Shown: positions 40,343-49,909 of the stretch, piece after piece
Layout: every line of letters begins with the position of its first letter
Numbering within the stretch: position 1 is the stretch's first letter
Assembly: GCA_016932165.1 (NCBI GenBank)
Contig: JAFGDK010000074.1
Coordinates: 1-64,000 of the forward strand
DNA from: Anaerolineales bacterium
Lineage (GTDB): Bacteria > Chloroflexota > Anaerolineae > Anaerolineales > UBA11579
Direction of reading: 5' to 3'
Length of the DNA: 64,000 nucleotides
Translations under genes and position numbers: made by a program
The notes under the pieces: model-generated
What the model saw: only the letters and a program-made list of their open reading frames with translations
The model's database searches: none
Told to the model about the DNA's origin: nothing

Positions 40343-41110
40343 TTGAGCGCTGCTGACGCCGCCTTTCTGATTGTAGATCGGCTGTCTGTTTCATTCCCCA
40401 ATGGAAATGGGGGGTTGAATGTATTGGACGATATCTCCTTTTCAATCCAAGAATCGGAGTTTGTTTGCCTGTTGGGTCCCTCTGGCAGCGGCAAATCTAC
40501 TTTGCTTCGGATACTGGCTGGCTTGTTGGCTTATCAGCATGGGGAGGTAATCCTGGACAGGCAGCGGTTGGATGGGCCTCGGTCTGGCGTGGGAATTGTG
40601 TTCCAGAAGGCTAACCTGATGCCCTGGCGCACCGTGCGGGAAAATATTCAACTCCCTCTTGATCTGAACTCGGGCAGCCAATCAATTTCAGCCGAAACAG
40701 TGGAGGAATTGATTGATCTGGTAGGATTGTCTGGCTTTGAGGATACCCTGCCGCGTGAGTTGTCAGGTGGGATGGCACAGCGGGTGGCCATTGCTCGCGC
40801 CCTGGTGCATGATCCAGGCTTGCTGCTGCTGGATGAGCCCTTTGGGGCTTTGGATGCCCTGACGCGGGAACGCATGGCAGGTGAGTTACTGCGTATTTGG
40901 CACGCCCGTCAGAAAACTGTGTTCATGGTGACACATGATATTGGTGAGGCTGTTTACCTTTCAGACCGGGTGCTGGCTTTCTCTGACCGGCCAGCAAAAA
41001 TCAGCCTCGATTTGAAGGTGGATTTACCGCGCCCCCGCGAGCTAGAGATGCGGTATACTCCTGTATTTGGAGAGATGGCTCTCCAATTAAGGAATGCACT
41101 GCGGCCCTGA
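40343..41110 (+). CDS. ABC transporter ATP-binding protein of the FMN-riboswitch operon
   Basis: LLGPSGSGKSTLLRILAGLL, LSGGMAQRVAIARALVHDPGLLLLDEPFGALD. Confidence 0.93.
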   Translation: MSAADAAFLIVDRLSVSFPNGNGGLNVLDDISFSIQESEFVCLLGPSGSGKSTLLRILAGLLAYQHGEVILDRQRLDGPRSGVGIVFQKANLMPWRTVRENIQLPLDLNSGSQSISAETVEELIDLVGLSGFEDTLPRELSGGMAQRVAIARALVHDPGLLLLDEPFGALDALTRERMAGELLRIWHARQKTVFMVTHDIGEAVYLSDRVLAFSDRPAKISLDLKVDLPRPRELEMRYTPVFGEMALQLRNALRP

Positions 41111-41137
41111 AAAATTGGAGAATAATTGGAGCATGCA

Positions 41138-42043
41138 ATGAAGAAATTAATATTTGGACTGGTGTTGATCGGTGTGTTGAGCGTGACCTCGCTTGCTGGT
41201 GCTCAAACAAGCTTAAAATTTGATCAGGTGCAGATCCAGTTCTGGCCGGAGTATGACCGCCCTGAAATGTTGGTGATTTTTACCCTGGAACTGCCGGCTG
41301 AACAGGCTTTGCCGGTAGAGCTGTCTGTGCGTATTCCGGCACGGGTAGCCTCCCCCACTGCTGTGGCTGTGCTGGAAGGAAATCAGCTTGTCACCAGGGA
41401 GTATTCGCTCTCATCCGAGGACCCGTGGACGGTGGTTACTCTGACAGCGGATTCTCCGGTGATCCAATTGGAATATTACGACCCCCTCCTAAGCCAATCT
41501 GACCGATCTCGTGATTTCCAATTCGAATGGTTTTTTGATTATCCACTTGATGAACTGGTGATCGCTGTCAAACAGCCGGTTCATGCTGTTGATCTGGTCT
41601 TCTCGCCTGATCTAGGTGTACCAACCGCCGGGGCAGATGGGTTGGATTTCTATAGTGCCAGTTTTGGAGCGCTGCCGGCTGGGGAGGTCTTCGCCTTCTC
41701 ACTGCAGTACCAAAAATCCGATGACCTGCTCAGCGCTGAACTGCTCTCCCAACCACTGGCTGAGGAGAGTGTTCAACCAGGCGCCACTGCAGGACAACAA
41801 AACCAATTCCCCGCCTGGGGATGGGTGATTGTCGGCGCGGGTGCGGTGATTATTGCTGCTGGGGGTGTATATCTCTGGTCTATCAACACCCCAACGGCAT
41901 TCAGCCGCTACCGGCAGAAGAAAGCTCGTTCACGCACTGCCAGATCTGGCGTGCCAGATGTTGTTTATTGCCATCAGTGCGGATTCCAGGCCAAACGGGG
42001 GGATAATTTCTGCCGCGAATGTGGTGAAAAATTGCGCCGCTAG
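41138..42043 (+). CDS. Secreted/membrane protein with C-terminal zinc ribbon, at head of ccm cluster
   Basis: Signal peptide, beta-rich domain, TM, YCHQCGFQAKRGDNFCRECGEKLRR. Confidence 0.7.
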   Translation: MKKLIFGLVLIGVLSVTSLAGAQTSLKFDQVQIQFWPEYDRPEMLVIFTLELPAEQALPVELSVRIPARVASPTAVAVLEGNQLVTREYSLSSEDPWTVVTLTADSPVIQLEYYDPLLSQSDRSRDFQFEWFFDYPLDELVIAVKQPVHAVDLVFSPDLGVPTAGADGLDFYSASFGALPAGEVFAFSLQYQKSDDLLSAELLSQPLAEESVQPGATAGQQNQFPAWGWVIVGAGAVIIAAGGVYLWSINTPTAFSRYRQKKARSRTARSGVPDVVYCHQCGFQAKRGDNFCRECGEKLRR

Positions 42044-42215
42044 GGTTGCTTATGACATTTGTCCCTTGAGATCTAGGGCAAGTGTAATAGACTAAATCAG
42101 ATATTCTTGGTAAGATTAGTTTTGGCAAGTTTAAATGAATAGGAAAGGTAAATTTTCGACAAACAGTTCTACTAGTAGTAAAATTTATTGCTTTTAGACC
42201 TGTATGGAGGTTTGA

Positions 42216-42734
42216 ATGGAACACCTTGATTCTTATGAAGAGCCGGTTGGCAATCCCAATCGCGCAAAATTTATTTTTGGCGGATTGGTAATCCTGGCAG
42301 CAGTAGTGTACTTAATCATTTCATCAACACGCGCAGGAGCCCAATATTTCTTTACAGTTGATGAATTGATGGCCAGAGGGGAGAATGCGGTAGGAACCCG
42401 AGCCAAGATCTCCGGCGCAGTGATTGGAGAAACCATTGATTATGATGCTGAGTCCCTCACCCTGCGTTTCACGGTTGCCCATGTGCCCGCAGACAATGAT
42501 CTCCTGGAAGATGAAGGCGGGCTGGCAATAGCCCTCCATCAGGCAGTGACAGACCCAAATCGAAAGCGTATGGAAGTGGTTTATTACGGCGTGATGCCAG
42601 ACTTGCTTCAAAATGAAGCGCAGGCGATCATGACTGGCGAACTGGGTGAGAACGGTGTTTTTGTAGCTGATGAACTGCTGCTTAAATGCCCCACCAGGTA
42701 TGATGAAGCACTACCTGAGCAATCTGAGGGATAA
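42216..42734 (+). CDS. ccmE: Cytochrome c maturation protein CcmE (CxxxY variant)
   Basis: N-terminal TM, FFTVDELMARGENAVGTRAKISGAVIGETIDYD, VVYYGVMPDLLQNEAQAIMTGEL, LLLKCPTRYDE. Confidence 0.92.
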   Translation: MEHLDSYEEPVGNPNRAKFIFGGLVILAAVVYLIISSTRAGAQYFFTVDELMARGENAVGTRAKISGAVIGETIDYDAESLTLRFTVAHVPADNDLLEDEGGLAIALHQAVTDPNRKRMEVVYYGVMPDLLQNEAQAIMTGELGENGVFVADELLLKCPTRYDEALPEQSEG

Positions 42735-42806
42735 GAAAACCCTTTAGCGAGGTGCAAACCTCTCAGCCATCCATTTTTATCGTTTTCTTGAAAAGGAGAT
42801 GCCTTC

Positions 42807-44921
42807 ATGGTTGACACGCTTGTGAATTTTGGTCTTGGGGCATTGGTCTTGACGTTTGTTGTCTCCCTGTATGGAATTGGGGCGGCGGTGTTGGGGTATT
42901 TGCGTAAGCAGGATAATTTGCTGGAAAGTGCCAGGCACGCGATGTTGCTGACCTTTCCTCTGTTGACCATTTCAGTCACTATGATCGTAATCCTCTTGCT
43001 ACAAAACCATTTTGAAGTTTCATATGTTTCTCAGGTGACTAGCCGCAGTATGCCGGCTTATTTGAAAGTGACCGCGCTTTGGGGCGGGCAGCCGGGTTCC
43101 CTGTTGTTTTGGTCCTGGTTGATGGCTATCTTTTCCACCATGGTCGCCCTGCGGGATTGGTCCCGTGACCGGGAATTTATGCCCTGGGTGATCATTGTGG
43201 TATTGGTGACCCTGACTTTCTTCCTTGTGCTGACGGTTTTCTTCGAGAATCCGTTTGCCCGCCTGTGGGCTGTGCAGAATGCGATGGGTGGTGAAGTGGT
43301 TGAGTCACTTTTCCGTCCAGCTGGTGCCACCCTGTTTGCTCCCCAGGATGGCCAGGGGTTGAATCCATTATTGCGCCATCCGGGGATGTTGATTCATCCC
43401 CCCATGCAGTACCTGGGTTTTGTCTCCTTTGTGATTCCGTATGCATTTGCGATTGCCGCGCTGATCACTGGCCGTACAGATACGCGGTGGATCAGGATCA
43501 CCCGCAAATGGACCCTGTGGGCCTGGTTGTTCCTTTCGCTCGGCCTGGTGCTGGGGATGCGCTGGGCATATGATGTGCTTGGTTGGGGCGGGTATTGGGG
43601 CTGGGATCCGGTAGAAAACGCCGCCCTGATGCCCTGGCTGACGGCAACGCCTTTCCTTCATTCGGTGATGATCCAGGAAAAACGCGGCCAGCTAAAGCGC
43701 TGGAATATGATTCTGGTGATCCTGACCTATGACTTGATTCTGTTTGGTACTTTTCTGGTGCGTTCCGGGGTACTTTCATCGGTGCATGCCTTTGCCGCAA
43801 GTCCTATTGGGCCTTTATTCTTTGGGTTCATTGCGCTTACCTTTGGTGTATCGGTCTATTTGCTCACCCAGCGCTGGGATGCTCTGCACACCGATACGCA
43901 GATGACTTCCTGGTTTTCCCGGGAGGCATTCTTCCTGTTGAACAACTTATTCTTCGTCGCCATTTTGGTAATTGTCTTCGTGGGGGTGACCTATCCGATC
44001 ACCACTGAGGCGCTGGGTTTTGTGGGTGAGGCATTCCCTTCGGTGAGTCATATCTTCACAGGGCAAAAAGTGACGGTTGGAGCGGATTGGTATGAGCGCG
44101 CCACCGGCCCGTTTTGGGCTGCGCTGATCTTTCTGATGGGGGTTTGCCCGTTGACTGCCTGGCGGATTTCGACGATGAAATCGTTGGGCCGCAACATCTG
44201 GAAGCCGACAGCGGTCTCCTTTGTCGTCCCGGTAGTATTGGTGGCCGTTGGAATGCGCAATTGGCTGGGTGTATTTGCCTTCTGGTTGACTGCCCTGGTG
44301 ACTGCCGTGACCGTGTACGAGTTTTATAAAGGCGCGGCAGCCCGCAGCCGGCGCAACCAAACGAACTTTTTTGTTGAGTTATGGAAATTAATTGGCCGCA
44401 ACCGCCGGCGCTATGGGGGTTACATGATCCATTTCGGGATTGTGCTGATGGCCCTGGGTGTAATCGGCATTGAGATGTTCCAGACTCAAACTCAGGCAAC
44501 TATCGGTCTGGGCGAATCTGCTACGCTGGGTGAATATGATATCACCTACGATTCGCTGGCTGAGTTTGATACCGCCGACAACCGCAACGTAGCCCGTGCG
44601 GTGGTCAGCGTGTATAAGGATGGCGACAGGGTCGGCGAGCTTTACCCGCGCCGGGATTTTTTCTATGAATCCCGCCAGCCGATGACCATCCCCGGGGTAC
44701 GCAGCACGCTGGGAGATGATTTTTATATCATCCTAGTTGATTGGCAGCCGATTTCAACCCAGCGAGCGACATTTAAGCTGTACCATAATCCTTTGGTCAA
44801 CTGGCTGTGGATTGGTTCGTTTGTGCTTATTTTTGGGACGCTGGTCGCCGCTTGGCCCGAGAGGGAGAACGAAGCTGTCCGTACAGCTGCTCATGAGACC
44901 CGGGCTGCTGTGACTGGATGA
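42807..44921 (+). CDS. ccmF: Haem lyase CcmF/CcsA-type
   Basis: ALWGGQPGSLLFWSWL, VLGWGGYWGWDPVENAALMPWLTATPFLHSVMIQEKRG WWD-type motif. Confidence 0.95.
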   Translation: MVDTLVNFGLGALVLTFVVSLYGIGAAVLGYLRKQDNLLESARHAMLLTFPLLTISVTMIVILLLQNHFEVSYVSQVTSRSMPAYLKVTALWGGQPGSLLFWSWLMAIFSTMVALRDWSRDREFMPWVIIVVLVTLTFFLVLTVFFENPFARLWAVQNAMGGEVVESLFRPAGATLFAPQDGQGLNPLLRHPGMLIHPPMQYLGFVSFVIPYAFAIAALITGRTDTRWIRITRKWTLWAWLFLSLGLVLGMRWAYDVLGWGGYWGWDPVENAALMPWLTATPFLHSVMIQEKRGQLKRWNMILVILTYDLILFGTFLVRSGVLSSVHAFAASPIGPLFFGFIALTFGVSVYLLTQRWDALHTDTQMTSWFSREAFFLLNNLFFVAILVIVFVGVTYPITTEALGFVGEAFPSVSHIFTGQKVTVGADWYERATGPFWAALIFLMGVCPLTAWRISTMKSLGRNIWKPTAVSFVVPVVLVAVGMRNWLGVFAFWLTALVTAVTVYEFYKGAAARSRRNQTNFFVELWKLIGRNRRRYGGYMIHFGIVLMALGVIGIEMFQTQTQATIGLGESATLGEYDITYDSLAEFDTADNRNVARAVVSVYKDGDRVGELYPRRDFFYESRQPMTIPGVRSTLGDDFYIILVDWQPISTQRATFKLYHNPLVNWLWIGSFVLIFGTLVAAWPERENEAVRTAAHETRAAVTG

Positions 44922-45451
44922 TGGTTGAGGAGATGAAGATGCGTAATCTCAGGATCTGGCTGTTGGCTTTGCTGGTGGTGGTCGCTGTCTATGGGGCTGC
45001 TCCACCGAAGGTGGTACTTGCCCAAGATAATGGACCGCAGCCGACGCCGTCTGATGATGAGGTCAATGCGATTGCCCGTGAGATGTATTGCCCGGTATGT
45101 GAAAATATTCCCCTGGATGTGTGCGGGACACAAGCCTGCGCCCAGTGGCGTGAGCAAATCCGGGAAAAACTGGCCGAGGGATGGACAGAAGACCAGATCA
45201 AGGATTATTTTGTGCAGCTTTACGGAGACCGGGTGTTATCCGAACCGCCGCGCCGGGGCTTGAACTGGGTTATTTATATCGTTCCTGGGCTGGCTTTTGT
45301 CGTTGGAGCATATGTGCTCTACCGTGGGATTAAGACCTGGACTGCGCCGGTAGTTGATGAGCCAGAATCTGAAGAAATGGCAGATACCGGGGCAGAGGAA
45401 AAGGATGAGTATATCTCCAAGTTGGAAGAGGAACTGAAGAAACGAGGATGA
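44918..45451 (+). CDS. ccmH: CcmH-like cytochrome c biogenesis protein
   Basis: MYCPVCENIPLDVCGTQACAQWREQIREKLAEGWTEDQIKDYFVQLYGDRVLSEPPRRG. Confidence 0.88.
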   Translation: MMVEEMKMRNLRIWLLALLVVVAVYGAAPPKVVLAQDNGPQPTPSDDEVNAIAREMYCPVCENIPLDVCGTQACAQWREQIREKLAEGWTEDQIKDYFVQLYGDRVLSEPPRRGLNWVIYIVPGLAFVVGAYVLYRGIKTWTAPVVDEPESEEMADTGAEEKDEYISKLEEELKKRG

Positions 45452-45482
45452 CCATTGCTTGTTTTTTAGGAGTAATTCAAAT

Positions 45483-46046
45483 ATGACTGATCAATTGCAA
45501 ACATCGGAGCCTGTAAAAAACAAGAGATCGCCAATCTGGCAAATCGTGATCTGGGGATCTGTGATTATATTATTGGGAATCGTCGCCATACAGTTGATTA
45601 AATCCCAGCAGGGATCTATTGAGGTCGGTAAACCGGCCCCTGACTTTGTACTCACCACTTTCGAAGGCGAGGAATATGCCACCGAAGAGTTGCAGGGTAA
45701 GGTACTGCTAGTCAACTTCTGGGCCTCGTGGTGTAACCCCTGTGAATTGGAAGCGGCAGACCTGCAAACTGCCTGGGAATTGTATGAGCCGACGGGCGAA
45801 GTGGTCTTTTTGGGGGTGGATTGGACGGACACCGATACTGAAGCGCGTGAATATATGGAAAAATTTGGGATCACCTATCCCAGCGGTCCGGATTACGGCA
45901 CACGCATATCCCAGGCTTTCCGCACTACAGGAGTGCCTGAAACCTATATCATTGATAAGGATGGGGTGTTAGCCTACGTGAAGATGGGCCCGTTTGCTTC
46001 GCTGCAAGAGATCATGGCGGCAATTGATCCTTTGTTGGCGCCATAG
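45483..46046 (+). CDS. TlpA/ResA-type thioredoxin-like protein (CcmG role)
   Basis: VLLVNFWASWCNPCELEAADLQ, TTGVPETYIIDKDG. Confidence 0.9.
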   Translation: MTDQLQTSEPVKNKRSPIWQIVIWGSVIILLGIVAIQLIKSQQGSIEVGKPAPDFVLTTFEGEEYATEELQGKVLLVNFWASWCNPCELEAADLQTAWELYEPTGEVVFLGVDWTDTDTEAREYMEKFGITYPSGPDYGTRISQAFRTTGVPETYIIDKDGVLAYVKMGPFASLQEIMAAIDPLLAP

Positions 46047-46060
46047 GTGAGGAATTAAGT

Positions 46061-46543
46061 ATGGATGTCGGTTCGATTTTACTGCTGTTGGCCTTGGTGG
46101 TTGTTGTAGGCGCTTTTATTGCCAGTCCCTTGCGGGGCGGGAGGAAGAGATCTTTGCAGCCTGAGATCAATATCGAACTCTCGGAACTGTTGGCTGAGCG
46201 CGAGCGTGTGCTGGAGGCCCTGGCTGAGCTGGACTTTGACAATGAAATGGGGAAGGTGCCAGAAACACTTTACCCGGTTCAGCGGGAAGCCCTCGTCAAG
46301 CGCGGGGCGGCTGTGCTGCGGCTGCTAGATGAGCACACGCTAGAGATCAAAGATGAGAGGGCTGAAATCCTTAAGATCGAGTACGACCGGTCGGATTCGA
46401 TTGAGGCCAAGATTGCTGCTAGGCGCATGGTAAAACCCTCAGATTTTGCAAGAAAAGATACTAAAGATAATTTTTGTGCAAATTGTGGTGCAAAACTCCG
46501 GCTGGACGATAAATTCTGCCCCGGCTGCGGGCAAAAACTGTAA
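46061..46543 (+). CDS. CcmI-like membrane protein with C-terminal zinc ribbon
   Basis: TM; LLAERERVLEALAELDFDNEMGKVPETLYPVQREALVKRGAAVLRLL; CANCGAKLRLDDKFCPGCGQKL. Confidence 0.75.
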   Translation: MDVGSILLLLALVVVVGAFIASPLRGGRKRSLQPEINIELSELLAERERVLEALAELDFDNEMGKVPETLYPVQREALVKRGAAVLRLLDEHTLEIKDERAEILKIEYDRSDSIEAKIAARRMVKPSDFARKDTKDNFCANCGAKLRLDDKFCPGCGQKL

Positions 46544-46566
46544 TCAACCTCCCTTCAGGATTTTCA

Positions 46567-48471
46567 ATGAGAATGAAACGATTTTTGTTATTGAGTAACG
46601 GTTTGTTGGCGCTAATCGCCCTTTCCGCATGCAGTCTATCCCTGGCCCAGGATGTGCCTCCGCCGCCAGGCTATCAGCCGCCAGTATATGAAGAGCCAGA
46701 AATTTTAACTGGGGCAGCCCCACAGGTGCTGCCGAATCCTGAAAATGGTAGTTTGATCTATGCCCAGAAATGCGAAGCCTGTCACGGCATTACCGGGCTG
46801 GGTGATGGGCCGGATTCTACGGCTTTGCCCAATGAGGTTGCCCGGATCGGGGCAGCCAATATTGCCAACCTGGCTTCACCGCTGGAATGGTATTCGATCA
46901 CCCTTCAGGGAAATATAGACAATTTCATGCCGCCCTTTGAGGGCAGCCTCTCCCCGGCAGATGTTTGGGATGTTTTATCTTATATTTACACATTCAGCGC
47001 TTCTCCTGGAGCCATTTCTCAGGGGGAAGAAGTATTTGCCAATACCTGCGCAGCCTGCCATGGTGCTGACGGTTCCGGAAGCGATGTGCCGGGAGCGGCA
47101 AATTTCCAGGATGCGGAGCGCATGGTTCTCCTGTCTGTGAATGATATTGTCCAGAAAGCGGCTACCGGCAACGGGAATCAAGACCACGTTTTCAGTACCC
47201 AATTGGATGCTGCTGAGATCGAGGCGGTTGCCTTGTATGTCCGCTCCCTCAACTTCCCTCTGGAAGGGGAAGTGGTGGAAGAGTTAGCAGATCAACCGGC
47301 AGCAGGAGAACCAGGGGCGGATCAAGCCGAAGAGTCGGGAGAGCCTGCTGTTGAGGAAGGAACTGGTGAAGAGCCGCTGGTTGGTGAGCCAGGAGAAGAA
47401 CTGGCAACTGTTGTCGGACTGGTGACCAATGGCTCAGGGGGGGAACTGCCGGCGGGGCTTGAAGTCCAATTGGAAGTATACCAATCCTTTGAGTTGGTTT
47501 ATTCCGATTCTGTCCTCGCAAACCCAGACGGTAGATACCAATTTGAGGATGTTCTGTTGGACCCGGAGTTGATCTATATCACCCTGGTGGAGACAGATAA
47601 CGCCTTCTTCCCTTCAGCATTCCACCTGGGTGACCAAACTGTGGGAGAGACCATTGATTTGCCGATCACGATCTATGACGGAACTACAGAAACCAGCGCT
47701 CTGGCAGTCTCTCGTCTGCACGCCTTCTTCCAGTTTACCGACCAGGGGACAGTGCAGATCATTCACCAGGTTTCTATCTCTAACCGCGGCAACCAGATGG
47801 TTGCCCCACAGCGTGATACCGAACCAGTGCTGAGTTTTACTCTGCCAGAAGGTGCTACCAACTTGATATTCCAGAATGGTGTGATCGGCAATCCTTACGT
47901 GCAGACCACCAACGGATTTGCTGATCCTACTCCGGTCATTCCGGGGGAGAACAGTTATGAAATCCTTTTTGCATACGAGATGCCTTTTGACCGCAAACTG
48001 GAATGGCAGCTTCCCCTTGATTTGCCTACTGATGTGGCGGTAATTTTTGTAGAGGGTGAGAGTCTAAAACTGGATAGTGAAACCTTGTTGCCATCGGGTA
48101 CTGAAGCCATTGATCAGGGTGTGTTCCAGGTACTGATCGCCAATGAACTCGCTGCAGGCCAGACGATAGATTTGCAGCTCAGTACCCCGCTTCTCAGCGG
48201 AGGAGATACCTTTGCCCAGAACAATTGGATCACGATCTTGCTTGGCGTAGTTGGTCTGGGATTGGCTGGGTTTGGTGCCTGGCGGTTCTTCGTACCTGTG
48301 TCTGATGAAGAACGTGACCTGGAGGAGGATCAGGATCAATTGATCGATGTGATCATTGCCCTGGATGAAAAATTTGAAGCTGGGTTGATTGATGAGGAAC
48401 CCTACCTTAAGGAACGCGAGGCTCTAAAATCTCAACTTCAAGCCCTGCTTGATGAGGGAGATATCGCCTAG
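46567..48471 (+). CDS. Dihaem c-type cytochrome lipoprotein
   Basis: LSACSLS lipobox; CEACHGITG and CAACHGADG CxxCH motifs; C-terminal TM. Confidence 0.88.
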   Translation: MRMKRFLLLSNGLLALIALSACSLSLAQDVPPPPGYQPPVYEEPEILTGAAPQVLPNPENGSLIYAQKCEACHGITGLGDGPDSTALPNEVARIGAANIANLASPLEWYSITLQGNIDNFMPPFEGSLSPADVWDVLSYIYTFSASPGAISQGEEVFANTCAACHGADGSGSDVPGAANFQDAERMVLLSVNDIVQKAATGNGNQDHVFSTQLDAAEIEAVALYVRSLNFPLEGEVVEELADQPAAGEPGADQAEESGEPAVEEGTGEEPLVGEPGEELATVVGLVTNGSGGELPAGLEVQLEVYQSFELVYSDSVLANPDGRYQFEDVLLDPELIYITLVETDNAFFPSAFHLGDQTVGETIDLPITIYDGTTETSALAVSRLHAFFQFTDQGTVQIIHQVSISNRGNQMVAPQRDTEPVLSFTLPEGATNLIFQNGVIGNPYVQTTNGFADPTPVIPGENSYEILFAYEMPFDRKLEWQLPLDLPTDVAVIFVEGESLKLDSETLLPSGTEAIDQGVFQVLIANELAAGQTIDLQLSTPLLSGGDTFAQNNWITILLGVVGLGLAGFGAWRFFVPVSDEERDLEEDQDQLIDVIIALDEKFEAGLIDEEPYLKEREALKSQLQALLDEGDIA

Positions 48472-49197
48472 ATGGCTGAGATCATTGTCCAGAAGCTGGT
48501 CAAGCGCTTTGGCCTAAAAAGTGTTCTCAAAGGATTGGACTTTGAGGCTAAAGCGGGTGAATTTGTGGGCTTGCTGGGACCCAATGGTGCTGGTAAAACC
48601 ACTCTTTTGAGGATTCTGGCATCGCTCTCCCGCCCGACAATCGGGCTGGTAAAGGTTGCCGGTTTCCGGCTGCCCCAGCAGGCAGCCGGCGTGCGAGCTA
48701 GTTTGGGGGTGCTGTCTCACCAGACAATGCTTTACGGCAACCTGTCTGGGGAAGAAAATTTAAAGTTCTTTGGCAAGGTCTATAACGTCGGGGACCTTGA
48801 AACCAGGATTATTGAAGTACTGGATTTGGTCGATTTGGCCAAGCGCCGACGTGATCTGGTGCGCACATACTCACGCGGCATGGCCCAAAGGCTGGCGATT
48901 GCCCGTGCCATGATCCATAACCCAGCCATCCTGCTGCTGGATGAACCTTATACCGGACTTGACCAGGATGCCAGCCTAATGCTGGATGCCATTCTCAAAC
49001 AGATCGCTGCCCAGGGACGCACCGTGGTGATGACATCGCACGATCTGGTTCGGACAGCTGAACTTTGTTCCCGCTTTGATGTGCTATCCCGCGGCAAAAT
49101 CATCGCCTCTGCCAGGCGGGGTGAGATTCCGCGCGATGGTCTGCTTGCTTTCTACCGTCAGGCGATAAACCCTGAAAGGGAAGTGGAGAATGCCTAA
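48472..49197 (+). CDS. ccmA: Haem exporter ATP-binding protein CcmA
   Basis: LLGPNGAGKTTLLRILASLSRPTIG, YSRGMAQRLAIARAMIHNPAILLLDEPYTGLD. Confidence 0.92.
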   Translation: MAEIIVQKLVKRFGLKSVLKGLDFEAKAGEFVGLLGPNGAGKTTLLRILASLSRPTIGLVKVAGFRLPQQAAGVRASLGVLSHQTMLYGNLSGEENLKFFGKVYNVGDLETRIIEVLDLVDLAKRRRDLVRTYSRGMAQRLAIARAMIHNPAILLLDEPYTGLDQDASLMLDAILKQIAAQGRTVVMTSHDLVRTAELCSRFDVLSRGKIIASARRGEIPRDGLLAFYRQAINPEREVENA

Positions 49198-49882
49198 GCA
49201 GCCGTCTCTCACCTCTTTTTGGAAGGCAATGTGGGCGGTCGTCTGGAAAGACCTGTCTGCTGAACGGCGCAGCCGGGAAATATTCTCTGTGATGGTGGTG
49301 TTCTCTTTGCTGGTGGTGATCATCTCAAATTTCGCCCTGGACCTCAATCCCAAGACGCAGCGTGAAATCACCGCTGGGATGTTGTGGATCACCTTTACCT
49401 TTGCCGGAACGCTCGGCTTGAACCGTTCGATGGCAATCGAGAAAGAGAATAACTGCCTGGACGGCTTGCTGCTGTCCCCGGTGGACCGCACTGCGATCCT
49501 GTTTGGTAAGGTGATTGGCAATCTGCTCTTCATCTTCATGGTTGAGATTATCGTGTTACCGCTGTTCAGCATATTTAACAACATCAATTTACTGAATGCC
49601 GGTCTACTGATCACACTGGTGTTGGGGTCGATCGGCTACGTAGTGGTGGGCACCTTTCTGTCTACGATCACGGTGCAGACCCGGACAGGCAATATCCTAC
49701 TGCCGATCCTGCAGTTCCCGATCATATTGCCGGTGATTATCTCTGCTGTGCGGGCAAGCACCTTCTTTTTGCAGAACCAACCGATGGAGTTAATCTGGCC
49801 GAATTTAAACCTGATGATTGCATTTGATCTGATCTATATTGCCCTGGGCGTAATCTTTTTTGACTATCTGGTAGAGGAATAA
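49190..49882 (+). CDS. ccmB: Haem exporter permease CcmB
   Basis: Multi-TM, WKDLSAERRSREIFSVMVVFSLLVVII, ILLPILQFPIILPVIISAVRAS. Confidence 0.92.
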   Translation: MPKQPSLTSFWKAMWAVVWKDLSAERRSREIFSVMVVFSLLVVIISNFALDLNPKTQREITAGMLWITFTFAGTLGLNRSMAIEKENNCLDGLLLSPVDRTAILFGKVIGNLLFIFMVEIIVLPLFSIFNNINLLNAGLLITLVLGSIGYVVVGTFLSTITVQTRTGNILLPILQFPIILPVIISAVRASTFFLQNQPMELIWPNLNLMIAFDLIYIALGVIFFDYLVEE

Positions 49883-49909
49883 TCCTGAAATTAAGAAGGA
49901 GAAGATAGA

